From positions 1 to 64,000 of the forward strand of contig CALXGN010000011.1 in NCBI GenBank assembly GCA_944387865.1: 64,000 nucleotides of DNA, written 5' to 3'. The notes under the pieces were generated by a model. That model had not been told where the DNA came from, made no database searches, and saw only the letters and a list, made by a program, of their open reading frames with translations. A program made the translations under genes and the position numbers. Shown in pieces: positions 39,353 to 48,981 of the stretch (positions are counted from its first letter, which is position 1; every line of letters starts with the position of its first letter). This stretch comes from Scatomorpha stercorigallinarum. GTDB taxonomy: Bacteria > Bacillota > Clostridia > Oscillospirales > Oscillospiraceae.

Positions 39353-40192
39353 TCATGTGCCGCTCTCCTTGCCGGCTATCCTCTCCGGATAAAGCCCTTT
39401 CTTCTTTATCCATGCGAAAAATGCCTCTATCTTACCGTCCCAATAGTCGAAATTATGAATGCCTTCGGATGTGTCGAACTCAACGTCGAACCGCAGCCTC
39501 TGCAAAAGCTCAAAGCATTCTCTGGCGCCCTCATAAGCTATGTCGCCATACCCGCATGTATATAATATTTTTGGCAGCTTTTTCCCGCTTTTTGCTGCCT
39601 CTTCCGCCAGATAGTATACGTCGTGCTCACCGCCGAAAAGGTCTTCCGGCTTTGTTGAGCCCAAATATAGCGCGTGGTCTTTTGTCTGCCTCGCATCAGC
39701 GTGTTCCCAGCCTGTCAGCAGCAGGTTTCCCGCGGACATAGGGCAGATCGCCGTGTATTTTTCCGGGGCGCTCAGCCCGACTTTGAGAGTCCCGTGGCCT
39801 CCCATGGAAAAGCCTGCAAGGAAATTCTCTCTGGGATCTGAGCTTATGGGCAGCATGGCGGCCAATTTCGCCGGCAGCTCAGCCGTGAGCCAGTCATAGT
39901 ATCTTCCCGTGTTGATATTTGCATAGAAGCTCAGATCTCCGGAGATCGTCACCGCCGCAAAGCCATATTCCTCACAATATCTTTCCAGGGAAGAGAATCT
40001 CCACCAGTCGGAATAGTTGCTGGATGCGCCGTGAAGCACCCACACTACAGGCCAGTTCCCCCAGTCTTTGTACCAGTCGGCCTCGTTATGGTTCCTCCGC
40101 TGCCGGCCGATATACCGTTCCGGCACACAGACGGCTGCCTCCGTATATCTGGCAAGCGAATCTGAAAAAATGTCCATCTGCAAAAAGGCCAT
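39353..40192 (-). CDS. Esterase (EstA/feruloyl-esterase-like alpha/beta hydrolase)
   Basis: 279 aa with GAGGAGG upstream. WVLHGASSNYSDWWRFSSLE, nucleophile Ser in AGFSMGGHG, and terminal HNFDYWDGKIEAFFAW with the catalytic His. This fits the esterase D/putative-esterase family (PF00756), often acetyl- or feruloyl-esterases. Start is one base past the stop of the upstream esterase, so translation is coupled. Confidence 0.9.
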   Translation of the reverse strand: MAFLQMDIFSDSLARYTEAAVCVPERYIGRQRRNHNEADWYKDWGNWPVVWVLHGASSNYSDWWRFSSLERYCEEYGFAAVTISGDLSFYANINTGRYYDWLTAELPAKLAAMLPISSDPRENFLAGFSMGGHGTLKVGLSAPEKYTAICPMSAGNLLLTGWEHADARQTKDHALYLGSTKPEDLFGGEHDVYYLAEEAAKSGKKLPKILYTCGYGDIAYEGARECFELLQRLRFDVEFDTSEGIHNFDYWDGKIEAFFAWIKKKGLYPERIAGKESGT

Positions 40193-40193
40193 G

Positions 40194-41036
40194 TCACGCT
40201 TCCTCCTCTATGCTCTCAATGAACTTCTTTATCCAGATGTCCCAAAAGTCCCAGTCATGGCGGCCGTCTTCCGTAATGTGCAGCTCATAGCGATACGGGT
40301 CGCCGGGGAATGACTTAAAGTGCCGTTCTATCGCCAGCGCCACCGGGTAGGCGTGATCCTGCTTTCCGCAAGCGTGAAATATCCGCGGCAGTTTCTTTCC
40401 CTCTTTTACATTTTTAGTCGATGTATACACGATGTCCCAGTCTGTGCCGGCGGCTGCTTCGCTCTTTTCCACGCCAAGCTGCAGCTCCACGTGCGTCGGT
40501 TTCCCGGCCCCGCCGGGCGGCTTGAGCTGCATCGTCTCCGGCCGCAAGTGCTCGAACGGGACCACACTGCTCGCTGACAGCACGCCGCAGGCCGCGTATT
40601 TTTCCGGATACAGCATGGCGTTTGTCAGCGCGCCGCCGCCACCCATGGAGAGACCGGCGATATATGTATCCTCCGGCTCATATGAAAGATATGGAAACAC
40701 TTTCCTCAGCCTCTGCGGCAGGTCATGCACGAGGAAATCGCTGTAGTTCTCCCCCATGGCCATGTTGTTCCACCGGCTTATATTTGCGGAGGGCATGATA
40801 ACGGCGATGTTCTTGCCTGTGGCGTATCTCTCGATGCTCGTGAATCTCACCCAGTCCATGCAGTTCCCCTCACCGCCATGGAGCAGGTAAAGCACCTTTG
40901 CGGGCCTCTGCCCGCGCCCGGCGCCATCCGGGAGCAAAACGGCAAGTTTGACCTCGCTGTGAAGGACGGGGGAAAAGCAGTTCATCGTTATCGAAACCAT
41001 GCGCGGCGGGCCGCACCGATCTGTTTTCACGCTCAT
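40194..41036 (-). CDS. Esterase (EstA-like alpha/beta hydrolase)
   Basis: 280 aa; GGAG upstream of ATG 41036. YLLHGGEGNCMDWVRFTSIE, Ser in AGLSMGGGG, His in GRHDWDFWDIWIKKF. Homologous to the neighbour at 39353 and to the gene at 48982. No signal peptide. Fits deacylation of an imported ester. Confidence 0.9.
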   Translation of the reverse strand: MSVKTDRCGPPRMVSITMNCFSPVLHSEVKLAVLLPDGAGRGQRPAKVLYLLHGGEGNCMDWVRFTSIERYATGKNIAVIMPSANISRWNNMAMGENYSDFLVHDLPQRLRKVFPYLSYEPEDTYIAGLSMGGGGALTNAMLYPEKYAACGVLSASSVVPFEHLRPETMQLKPPGGAGKPTHVELQLGVEKSEAAAGTDWDIVYTSTKNVKEGKKLPRIFHACGKQDHAYPVALAIERHFKSFPGDPYRYELHITEDGRHDWDFWDIWIKKFIESIEEEA

Positions 41037-41104
41037 ATCCTGTCTCCTAAAGCTTATATCAAATTACTGCCCGAAAGATCGGGCAGTAATTTGCAAGATC
41101 GTGG

Positions 41105-42637
41105 TCAAGCCTGTTCTCTCGTTATCTCAGATATCTGCAAGACCTCATCGCTGCTGAATCTCACATTCTGGAGCGAATCATCCATTGCATAAGTGAAGCT
41201 GGGGTAAGCTATGCCATACATAAGGCCCTCTTCACCGATGAGGTTGACCAGGTCGGCGATCATGGCGTTCTTCTCCTCTTCGTCTACGCACCAGGCGATC
41301 TCCGAGCTCATGGCGTTCAGCTTGTCGCTGAGCTCGCCTTCAGGTACATGGAAGAAGTTGGACATTATCTCTATTTCGATATGGCCGAACGCCCCGCCGA
41401 GCATACCGCCGCATATCCAGAAGTGGCTGAGCAGGTCCCAGGTCTCCGGCTGGCTGAACATCATGCTGTCCAGCACGCTGGCTTCAACGCTGGTGATCTC
41501 CACTTCAAACCCGACCTCTTTGAGCATGGACTGCACACAAACGGCTATCGCCTCCTGGTTGCCCGCCGTCTGGCACGCTATCCGGAGCACTGTGCCCTCC
41601 GGCAGGCCGCTGGCCGCGAAGTATTCCTTGGCCTTTTCCAGGTCATATTCATATCCGGGCGTCTCGAGCCACTGGTCGGTGTAGTCGGGCGCGGCGCTGG
41701 AATACGGGGAATTTGCCGCGTAGGCGTGTCCATTGTACACTATATCAGCTATCGCCTGGTTGTCGATGCCGTAAATGATCGCCTTGCGGACATTTTCATC
41801 CGCACAGATGGAGGACGGGTCGTTGTTGATGACCAGGCCATCCACCTGCGTAGAGGGGACGGTATACGCCGAGTAGCCGTCAAGCTCATTGATGTAGTCG
41901 ATGTCGCTGATCTGCACGCTGGAAAAGATATCGACTTCGCCGGTCTGGAGCGCCGTCGTCCTCTGGGACGCATCCATTATGAAGTTGATATTCACCGTTT
42001 CGAACTGGGCGATCTCTTTCCACGAGTTTTCATTCTTGGTGAGCGTCATCGTGGAGCCTGCGAGCCAGCTTTCCAGCTTGTACGGGCCGGAGCCGACAGG
42101 GTCATTGACCATCCCCTCGCTCTCCTCCCAGGACTTCTGAGAAACGAGGTTGACCAGGCACATTTTGCCAAATCCGGATCTGCCGGGCGCGACCAGGCCG
42201 AGCTGCACGGTGTAGTCGTCGATAACTTTGTTCTTGCTGTAATCGAAGCTCTGCACCGTCATTTCCTGAACGCTGAACTCGGCGCACTTTTCAAAGCTGA
42301 ACAGCACATCCTGCGCCTTGATGGGGTTTCCCTTGCTGTCTACCAGGTCTTTCCTGAGGTAGAAAGTATACACCAGGCCATCGTCAGAGACTTCATACGA
42401 CTCTGCCGCCCTCGGGTAGAATGCCGGGTCGCCCATGTAGCTGGTGCAGAGGGTGTCGTATATCTGCTGCCTGATAAATGTGGACGACACGACCGTCGTC
42501 CCCCAGGGGCTGAGGTCTCCGACTTCATCATAGAGCGCCACGTTCAGTTCGTCTGCGCTGCCTGTTTCCCCGCTCCCGCAGGCCGCCAGACTCAACATGG
42601 TCGCCAGCACAAGCACAAGTACCAGCATCTTTTTCAT
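41105..42637 (-). CDS. ABC transporter solute-binding lipoprotein (SBP_bac_5)
   Basis: 510 aa. Lipoprotein signal MKKMLVLVLVLATMLSLAAC, then the family-5 (Dpp/Opp/Nik) binding-protein fold: QIYDTLC, AESYEVSDDGLVYTFYLRKD, VQLGLVAPGRSGFGK, DPVGSGPYKLESW. Captures oligopeptides, or glycosides or other solutes; substrate not readable. It is encoded after the four other transport genes of the same operon. Confidence 0.93.
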   Translation of the reverse strand: MKKMLVLVLVLATMLSLAACGSGETGSADELNVALYDEVGDLSPWGTTVVSSTFIRQQIYDTLCTSYMGDPAFYPRAAESYEVSDDGLVYTFYLRKDLVDSKGNPIKAQDVLFSFEKCAEFSVQEMTVQSFDYSKNKVIDDYTVQLGLVAPGRSGFGKMCLVNLVSQKSWEESEGMVNDPVGSGPYKLESWLAGSTMTLTKNENSWKEIAQFETVNINFIMDASQRTTALQTGEVDIFSSVQISDIDYINELDGYSAYTVPSTQVDGLVINNDPSSICADENVRKAIIYGIDNQAIADIVYNGHAYAANSPYSSAAPDYTDQWLETPGYEYDLEKAKEYFAASGLPEGTVLRIACQTAGNQEAIAVCVQSMLKEVGFEVEITSVEASVLDSMMFSQPETWDLLSHFWICGGMLGGAFGHIEIEIMSNFFHVPEGELSDKLNAMSSEIAWCVDEEEKNAMIADLVNLIGEEGLMYGIAYPSFTYAMDDSLQNVRFSSDEVLQISEITREQA

Positions 42638-42657
42638 TTGTTTTCCTCCCTTGTTCT

Positions 42658-43614
42658 TTATATATTATTGATCTCCTTTGCCCGACAGCAGGAGACAAAA
42701 TGACCGTTTACCACCTCAGTCAGTTTTTGCGGGCCGGCACAGGCTTCTGACGCATAAGGGCACCGCGGGCGGAAACGGCAGCCCGGGGCCGGATCTATCG
42801 GCGAAGACAGCTCGCCCTTGATGAGCTGCCGTTCTCTCTTCGCATGTACATTGGGCTGCGGCACTGCCGCGTTCAGGGCTTTCGTGTAGGGATGCAGCGG
42901 GGCCGCGAACAGCTTTTCCGTCGCCGCCTTTTCTATCACCTCGCCAAGGTACATCACAGCCACTTCGTCCGAAATATACTCGACAACGGAGAGGTCATGT
43001 GAGATGAACATATACGTAAGGCCAAATTCGCTCTGGAAATCCTTGAGGAGATTGATTATCTGCGCCTGGATGGAGACGTCCAGCGCGCTGACCGGCTCGT
43101 CGCACACGATAAATTTTGGCCCCAGAGAAAGCGCCCTGGCAATGCCTATCCTCTGCCTTCTGCCCCCGTCCAGCTCATGCGGATAGCTGTTCACGAACCT
43201 CTCGTCAAGGCCCACGGTCTTCATGAGTTCGGAGGTCCTTTTGCCGATGTCGGCTTTGGTCATCCCTCCCCTGATCTCCAGAGGCTCTGCGATTATCTGG
43301 CTCACCGTGAGGCGCGGGTCGAGCGAGGAAAACGGGTCCTGGAAAATGATCTGCATCTTTTCGCGCAGTTTCCCCAGTTCTTTCCCCTTCACGTGCGTTA
43401 TATCTGTCCCGTCAAAAATGATCTTGCCGGATGTGCTGTCCAGAAGATGCAGTATCGTCCTGCCCAAAGTGGATTTCCCGCACCCTGACTCTCCGACCAC
43501 GCCCAGCGTCGTGCCCGCCTCTATCTTCAGGCTGACATCATCAACGGCATGCAGCTGGCCATTGGCGACAGGAAAATACTTTTTCAGGTTTTGGACTTCA
43601 AGTATAGTGCTCAA
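42658..43614 (-). CDS. ABC transporter ATP-binding protein (OppF/DppF type)
   Basis: 318 aa from a TTG at 43614 that overlaps the preceding stop (TTGA), with GGGAGG at 43623-43628; an ATG 30 bases upstream lacks an SD. Walker A GESGCGKST, Q-loop QDPFSSLDPR, signature ELDGGRRQR (variant of LSGGQ), Walker B FIVCDEPVSALD, and the C-terminal Cys-rich oligopeptide-transport tail GCRFRPRCPYASEAC. Signature LDGGR is slightly unusual. Confidence 0.93.
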   Translation of the reverse strand: MSTILEVQNLKKYFPVANGQLHAVDDVSLKIEAGTTLGVVGESGCGKSTLGRTILHLLDSTSGKIIFDGTDITHVKGKELGKLREKMQIIFQDPFSSLDPRLTVSQIIAEPLEIRGGMTKADIGKRTSELMKTVGLDERFVNSYPHELDGGRRQRIGIARALSLGPKFIVCDEPVSALDVSIQAQIINLLKDFQSEFGLTYMFISHDLSVVEYISDEVAVMYLGEVIEKAATEKLFAAPLHPYTKALNAAVPQPNVHAKRERQLIKGELSSPIDPAPGCRFRPRCPYASEACAGPQKLTEVVNGHFVSCCRAKEINNI

Positions 43615-44582
43615 CTGTTTTCCTCCCGCCAGTGGCATCTGCAATAGTGCGTATCAGAATACTGGCGAATGCCCGGCTCAATGCTGCGGCATTTGTCAGT
43701 CGCATGTTCGCATCTTGGACCAAATGGGCAGCCAGCAGGCAGGTTCGAGGGGTCAGGCATCAGCCCTTCTATGGGGCGAAGCCGGCCGCCCCTGTTCGCC
43801 TGCGGCAGCGAGTTGAACAGCCCGATGGTGTACGGATGCTTCGGGTCGTCGAATATCTCCTCGACTTTCCCATATTCCACCACCTTGCCGGCGTAAATCA
43901 CCGCGACAGTGTCGCAGGTCTCGGCAACTATGCCCAGATCGTGGGTTATCATGATGACAGCGGTATCAAGCTCCTTTTTCAGGTTGGTTATCATGTCCAG
44001 GACCTGCGCCTGAATGGTAACATCCAAAGCCGTCGTCGGTTCATCGCATATCAGGAGCTCCGGCTTGCACGCCAGCGCCATGGCGATGACGACCCTTTGC
44101 CGCATACCTCCGGAGAACTGGAAGGGATAGTCGTCATAGCGTTCCTTCATGATGCCAACAGTTTCCAGCATTTCTTCGGCCGCTTTGCGCGCTTCCTTGC
44201 GGCTGTAGTTATTATGGAGCCTGAGCGCTTCGGCTATCTGATAGCCCACTGTATTCACCGGGTTCAGCGCCGTCATCGGGTCCTGAAATATCATGGATAT
44301 CTTATTGCCCCTGATACTGCGCATCTTTTCTTCCGGCAGATCAAGCAGCGATACGCCGTCGAGGCTGATCTTCCCTTCGATGATCTCGCCCACTTTTTTG
44401 GGCAATATGCGGAGGATCGATTTGGCTATCGTAGTCTTTCCCGCTCCGGTCTCGCCAACCAGGCCGAGCGTTTTCCCGTGCTCCACCTGTAAAGAGACGC
44501 CATTGACGGCATGTATCAGGTAATCGTCCGTCCTGTAGCGGACTTTCAGGCCTTCGACCGAAAGCAGCACATTCTCGTTCAC
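43611..44582 (-). CDS. ABC transporter ATP-binding protein (OppD/DppD type)
   Basis: 323 aa; GTG 44582 with GAGGTG six bases upstream; the frame opening at 44618 overlaps the previous gene without an SD. Walker A GETGAGKTT, QDPMTALNPV, signature FSGGMRQR, Walker B LLICDEPTTALD, C-terminal GCPFGPRCEHATDKC. Partner of the gene at 42658. Confidence 0.94.
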   Translation of the reverse strand: MNENVLLSVEGLKVRYRTDDYLIHAVNGVSLQVEHGKTLGLVGETGAGKTTIAKSILRILPKKVGEIIEGKISLDGVSLLDLPEEKMRSIRGNKISMIFQDPMTALNPVNTVGYQIAEALRLHNNYSRKEARKAAEEMLETVGIMKERYDDYPFQFSGGMRQRVVIAMALACKPELLICDEPTTALDVTIQAQVLDMITNLKKELDTAVIMITHDLGIVAETCDTVAVIYAGKVVEYGKVEEIFDDPKHPYTIGLFNSLPQANRGGRLRPIEGLMPDPSNLPAGCPFGPRCEHATDKCRSIEPGIRQYSDTHYCRCHWREENS

Positions 44583-44592
44583 GCTGCACACC

Positions 44593-45447
44593 TCAATTCT
44601 GGCGCGGGTCCAGCGCATCCCGCAGGCCGTCGCCGAACATGTTGAATGAGAGCACCAGTATCATTATCAGCGCCCCTGGCAGTATCACGAGCCGCTGATA
44701 GTCCCTCATGTAATCCCGTCCCGCCGAAAGCATGGCGCCCCACTCCGGCAGCGGCTGCTGCGCGCCAAGGCCAATGAAACTCAGCGAGGCCCCCGCCAGG
44801 ACGTTCAGCCCCACGCTCATCGTCAGGGTCACTATAACGGGTGAAATGGCATTGGGTATCATGTGCCGGAGCAGTATGCGCGACTTGCTCGCATTTACGG
44901 ACACCGCCGCTTCAATGTACTCCATTCCGCGTATCTCCAGCAGCGAGCCGCGTATCAGCCTTGCATAAATGGGCAGTGTTGAGATGCCTATGGCAATGAC
45001 CGCGCTCCTCATGCCGGCGCCAAGCGAGGACGACAGCGCAATGGCCATCACCATCATCGGCACCGACTGGTAAATGTCGAGGAACCTCATGATGATATTG
45101 TCCACCCATCCGCCGAAGAAGCCGGCGATGCTGCCCATCAGCAGCCCTACGGCAGCGCCAACGAACACGGCGACGATGCCAAATTCGAAGGAGTACCGCG
45201 CGCCATACAGCAGCCTGCTCAGGACATCGCGCCCGAACTCATCAGTGCCCAAAAGGTGCTCCGAGCTCGGCACCGCCAATATCTCCTGGCCCATCTCCGA
45301 ATAATCATACGGCGCTATATACGGAGCGATGGCGGAAACAATGAGCATGATAATGATGATATAGAGGCCGACCATTGCCATTTTGTTCTTTTTCAGCCTC
45401 TTCCACACTATTTGAAAGCGGCTCTTTTTCTTGCCTTTGTTATCCAT
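44593..45447 (-). CDS. ABC transporter permease (DppC/OppC type)
   Basis: 284 aa. N-terminal OppC_N span (MVGLYIIIIMLIVSAIAPYI), then GTDEFGRDVLSRLLYGARYS and the EAA-like loop EYIEAAVSVNASKSRILLRH. Five or six membrane helices. Pairs with the permease at 45460. Confidence 0.93.
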   Translation of the reverse strand: MDNKGKKKSRFQIVWKRLKKNKMAMVGLYIIIIMLIVSAIAPYIAPYDYSEMGQEILAVPSSEHLLGTDEFGRDVLSRLLYGARYSFEFGIVAVFVGAAVGLLMGSIAGFFGGWVDNIIMRFLDIYQSVPMMVMAIALSSSLGAGMRSAVIAIGISTLPIYARLIRGSLLEIRGMEYIEAAVSVNASKSRILLRHMIPNAISPVIVTLTMSVGLNVLAGASLSFIGLGAQQPLPEWGAMLSAGRDYMRDYQRLVILPGALIMILVLSFNMFGDGLRDALDPRQN

Positions 45448-45459
45448 CTCACGCCTCCG

Positions 45460-46398
45460 TTACTTCAGCTCATTCGCCATGCGCGGATTCACTACCACAT
45501 AGAGTATATCCACCACCAGCATGCACAGGCAGAACATCAGGGAGATGACCAATACCGATCCGCGTATAACGGGATAGTCTCTTGCAGACACAGCGGTGAG
45601 CAGCCAGGAGCCTATCCCCGGTATCCCAAATATCTGTTCGGTCACCATGGTGCCGCCAAGCACGCCGGCAACGATGCCTCCGATCACCGTGATTATGGGA
45701 TTGAGGGCATTCCTGAGGGCATGGCGGTAGATGACGTTCCTCTCTTTTGCGCCTTTTGCCCTGGCCGTCGTGATGTAGTCCTGCCGGATGACCTCAAGCA
45801 TGCCGGACCTTGTCTGGCGGGATATGTTTGCTACCGCGCCCACCGAAGTGGACACTATCGGCAGGATATAGCCTGTCCAGCTCTTTATGCCCCACGGCGG
45901 CAGCAGCCCCAGGTTGACAGAGAATATCATCACCAGCATCAGCGCGAACCAGAACTGCGGCATGGACACGCAGAAGAGCGACGAAAAAATAGCCAGGCTG
46001 TCTTTCCAGGTGTACTGATTCGTCGCCGCGAGTATCCCCAGCGGGATGCCAACGAGTATGGAAAACAAAACGCTCAGGGCCCCTATCAGAAGCGTATATG
46101 GAAGCCTGATGCGTATCTGTTCCATGACGTTCTGATTGGTCATCCACGAAGATCCGAAATCAAACCGGATGAATGCATCATACAGGAAATTCCCCAGCTG
46201 GATGAAATACGGCTGGTCAATGCCCAATTCGTGCCGTAAGGCGGCGAGTTGTTCCGGAGTGGCGTTCGTCCCCAGCATCTCCAATGCCGGGTCGCCGGGC
46301 GTGAAGTACATAATGGTGAATATGAGTATGGCCACGCAGATGATGACCGGTATCACCCACAGCACCCGCTTCACGATAAACTTTAGCATAGATGACAT
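45460..46398 (-). CDS. ABC transporter permease (DppB/OppB type)
   Basis: 312 aa; GTGAGG upstream of ATG 46398, with an alternative ATG three codons later. First span KFIVKRVLWVIPVIICVAIL, then MYFTPGDPALEML, ELGIDQPYFIQLG, EEA-type loop DYITTARAKGAKERNVIYRH. First gene of the minus-strand operon that runs to 36163. Confidence 0.93.
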   Translation of the reverse strand: MSSMLKFIVKRVLWVIPVIICVAILIFTIMYFTPGDPALEMLGTNATPEQLAALRHELGIDQPYFIQLGNFLYDAFIRFDFGSSWMTNQNVMEQIRIRLPYTLLIGALSVLFSILVGIPLGILAATNQYTWKDSLAIFSSLFCVSMPQFWFALMLVMIFSVNLGLLPPWGIKSWTGYILPIVSTSVGAVANISRQTRSGMLEVIRQDYITTARAKGAKERNVIYRHALRNALNPIITVIGGIVAGVLGGTMVTEQIFGIPGIGSWLLTAVSARDYPVIRGSVLVISLMFCLCMLVVDILYVVVNPRMANELK

Positions 46399-46667
46399 TT
46401 TCGAGCCTCACATCACTTTCGTCGAATGCTAAACTTTTGCTAAACTATGTTCGTGCTTTGTACTCCAATGTTAGCATGTATTATTTAGCGAGTCAATTAG
46501 GAATGTTCCTCAAATAGTGCGAGTATTGTTTGTATATAATACATAAATCATTTGTTTTTGCACTTTTGCATTTGATTATTCGTACATGCTGTGATAGAAT
46601 CGCTCCGTTATCACAGTGCTAAATCAAATCTGATTTTGCTAAATTTTTAGCAGTGCAGGTGTGTTTC
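46399..46667. promoter_or_regulatory. Divergent control region with repeated GCTAAA half-sites
   Basis: AT-rich 269 bases between the ABC/esterase and MFS/LacI operons. GCTAAA occurs at 46428, 46439, 46618 and 46638; TTTAGC at 46484 and 46646; a related GTTAGC at 46470. 46638-46651 forms a GCTAAA-TT-TTTAGC palindrome. TGTGATA/TATCACA arms lie near 46590-46616. A TATAAT-like element is near 46533. Likely binding sites for the LacI-type protein encoded at 47860. Confidence 0.55.
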
Positions 46668-47891
46668 ATGTTATCTGATCGTAAGACTTCTTCCATCTGG
46701 AATCCGGCGTTCATCATTATGCTGACCGTAAACCTGTTCAACTCAGCCGGGCAGTATATGATAGGCTCAGCGCTCCCCAAGTATTCGAATTTCCTCGGGG
46801 CATCTCCGGTGATCATCGGGCTTGTGACGAGCGCTTTCTCCATCTCCGCGTTGTTGGTGCGCCCAATAACCGGCTCTGCGCTGGACTATTACAACAAGAA
46901 GATCATGCTTACGATCTCCTTGGCGCTCACCACCGTAATGTACACCGTCTGCGCATTCACGGATAACGTCACCGTCCTCGTATTGACCAGGTTCATCGAT
47001 GGTATCGGCGCAAGCGTGAAAGTCCCCCTCTGCCTCGCCCTGGCGACCGAATTCCTGCCGGAGGAAAAGGTCGGCAGCGGCATTGGCATATACTCTGTTG
47101 CCCAGGCCATTTCCTCCGCTTTAGGGCCCGGGATCTGCCTTGACATCATAGAGAAATTCGGGTATCAGGCATCGCTCTTATTCATAGCGTTCATCGCATT
47201 GATCGCACTGGCCCTGGCCCTGGCGATAAGATCGGGGCCCTATGCCCGGCCTGACCGCCCGTTCACCATTTCTCTTAAAAATGTCTTTGCGAAGGAAGCC
47301 CTGCTCCCCGCCCTGATCGTGCTGACGCTGGCCATGCCCTACGCCTGCACGATGGCCTACCTCCCCATAATCGGCGAATTGCATAACGTATCGAATATAG
47401 GACTTTACTACACGGTCTATTCAATTGTCCTCTTTATCGGGCGGCCGTTGTGTGGTAAAATGTTAGACAGGGTACACTTCACGCGGATATTGATCCCTTC
47501 GCTCATAAGCTACGCGATATCAATGGTCTTCATCAGCGCATCGGACAAGCTTTCGGGCTTCCTGATCGCAGGCGTATTCTCTGCCATGGGCTATGGCATA
47601 GCCCATCCATGCCTCCAGTCCCTGTGCATGAAATGGGTGCCAAAAGAAAAACGCGGAGCCAGCGGGAACACCTATTACATCGGCGTCGATATCGGGAACT
47701 TCACCGGTTCGCTTCTGACCGGCAAGTTCATAGATACCCTGCTGGCGACCGAAAGCGAGGCCGACGCCTACTCTCACGCGTTTTTATTGCTCCTTATACC
47801 CATAGCGATATCTTTAGTCGTGACCATCTATGCAGGATGCAGAAGGAGAATGATCGATAATGGGCAAAGAAAAGAGGGTCTCATTACGTGA
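46668..47891 (+). CDS. MFS transporter
   Basis: 407 aa; ATG 46668 with AGGTG upstream. Twelve hydrophobic segments; MFS cues are RPITGSALDYYNKKIM (motif A-like loop), VLVLTRFIDGIGASVKVPL and GRPLCGKMLDRVHFTRI. Probably a sugar, phenolic or drug-type exporter or importer; substrate unknown. First gene of the divergent operon, with its 3' end overlapping the LacI gene by 32 bases. Confidence 0.9.
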   Translation: MLSDRKTSSIWNPAFIIMLTVNLFNSAGQYMIGSALPKYSNFLGASPVIIGLVTSAFSISALLVRPITGSALDYYNKKIMLTISLALTTVMYTVCAFTDNVTVLVLTRFIDGIGASVKVPLCLALATEFLPEEKVGSGIGIYSVAQAISSALGPGICLDIIEKFGYQASLLFIAFIALIALALALAIRSGPYARPDRPFTISLKNVFAKEALLPALIVLTLAMPYACTMAYLPIIGELHNVSNIGLYYTVYSIVLFIGRPLCGKMLDRVHFTRILIPSLISYAISMVFISASDKLSGFLIAGVFSAMGYGIAHPCLQSLCMKWVPKEKRGASGNTYYIGVDIGNFTGSLLTGKFIDTLLATESEADAYSHAFLLLLIPIAISLVVTIYAGCRRRMIDNGQRKEGLIT

Positions 47892-48921
47892 CATAGCAGA
47901 AAAAGTCCCCTGCTCTTCCAGTACTGTGTCTATCGTGCTCAAGGGCAAAGGCGACCAATACAGGATCTCCGAGAGCACTCAGTCAACGATAAAAAGGCTG
48001 GCCGTTGAGATGGGCTATATGGGCAAAAGCAGGTCGGCCCCGCCAAGCCGGCCCGCCCCGTCATTTATCTCGATAGCCATCTTTCTTGGCCTTCAAAACT
48101 CCGTGCCCATATACGACATGCTGAAAGGCATAAGCATGTACCCCGAGCACAACGGCAAAATGATAGAATACAGCCTGCACCCCTATGTTCCCACTCGCCT
48201 GCACGACCTGGAGGCCAACCTCACCGGGAACAAATATGATGGGCTCATTATCCTGCCCACCAGCAGGGCGGACTCCGCTTATCTAAAAAGCATCAAGATC
48301 ACCGTGCCAAACGTGATAATGACCGCCTCTGTTCCCGGGTACAACTCCGTCACTTCTGACAGGATAGCCTGCGGCGCCATGGTCGCCGACCTGTTTATTG
48401 CAAAGGGGCACAAAAATGTCGGCCTGGTGACCAGGAACACATTTACTGATTCGGGCCGCCTGAGGGCATTTGGGTTCACGTCGGCTTATGATGAAGCGGG
48501 TATCACGGACGCCAAGATCACCGTCATAGAGGACAAAACTGATGGTGATTACGGTTACGCGAGCATGAACGAGCTGCTTGACACAACAGCCGGCGACCCA
48601 CCGACCGCCATTTTCGTGACTGAGCCGAATAATTTTTCCGGCACCATCAGCAGCCTGCGTGAGCACGGGAAGTCTGTTCCCCGGGATTTTGACCTTGTCA
48701 TCTTTGGCAGCTATTCTGACAATGTCGTCCACCGCTGCATATCCCCCAGCATAACCACGGTCGGCTATCCGGTAGATGAGATGATGTATGACTGCATAGA
48801 CCTCATATGCCATCAGCTGGACGGCGGCATACTCCACGGAGTCACCAAGCTGCACAGTTCCAGATTTGTTTTCAGAGACAGCTGCACCCCGCCCAAAGAT
48901 TGGACCCCACGGGATTTTTAG
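47860..48921 (+). CDS. LacI/GalR-family transcription regulator
   Basis: 353 aa. HTH VSLRDIAEKVPCSSSTVSIV (about 7-26) and hinge-like segment ESTQSTIKRLAVEMGYMGKS; periplasmic-binding-like effector domain (SFISIAIFLGLQNSVPIYDM, YDGLIILPTSRAD, IAKGHKNVGLVTRNTFTDSG, ADLVIFG-type FDLVIFGSYSDN). Probable local regulator that senses a sugar-like ligand and binds GCTAAA-type operators (inference). Confidence 0.93.
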   Translation: MGKEKRVSLRDIAEKVPCSSSTVSIVLKGKGDQYRISESTQSTIKRLAVEMGYMGKSRSAPPSRPAPSFISIAIFLGLQNSVPIYDMLKGISMYPEHNGKMIEYSLHPYVPTRLHDLEANLTGNKYDGLIILPTSRADSAYLKSIKITVPNVIMTASVPGYNSVTSDRIACGAMVADLFIAKGHKNVGLVTRNTFTDSGRLRAFGFTSAYDEAGITDAKITVIEDKTDGDYGYASMNELLDTTAGDPPTAIFVTEPNNFSGTISSLREHGKSVPRDFDLVIFGSYSDNVVHRCISPSITTVGYPVDEMMYDCIDLICHQLDGGILHGVTKLHSSRFVFRDSCTPPKDWTPRDF

Positions 48922-48981
48922 AATGGGCTGATGGAGCGCAGATATCCCGGCAGCCTGCATTTTGGAGGGCATTTGACGGAT

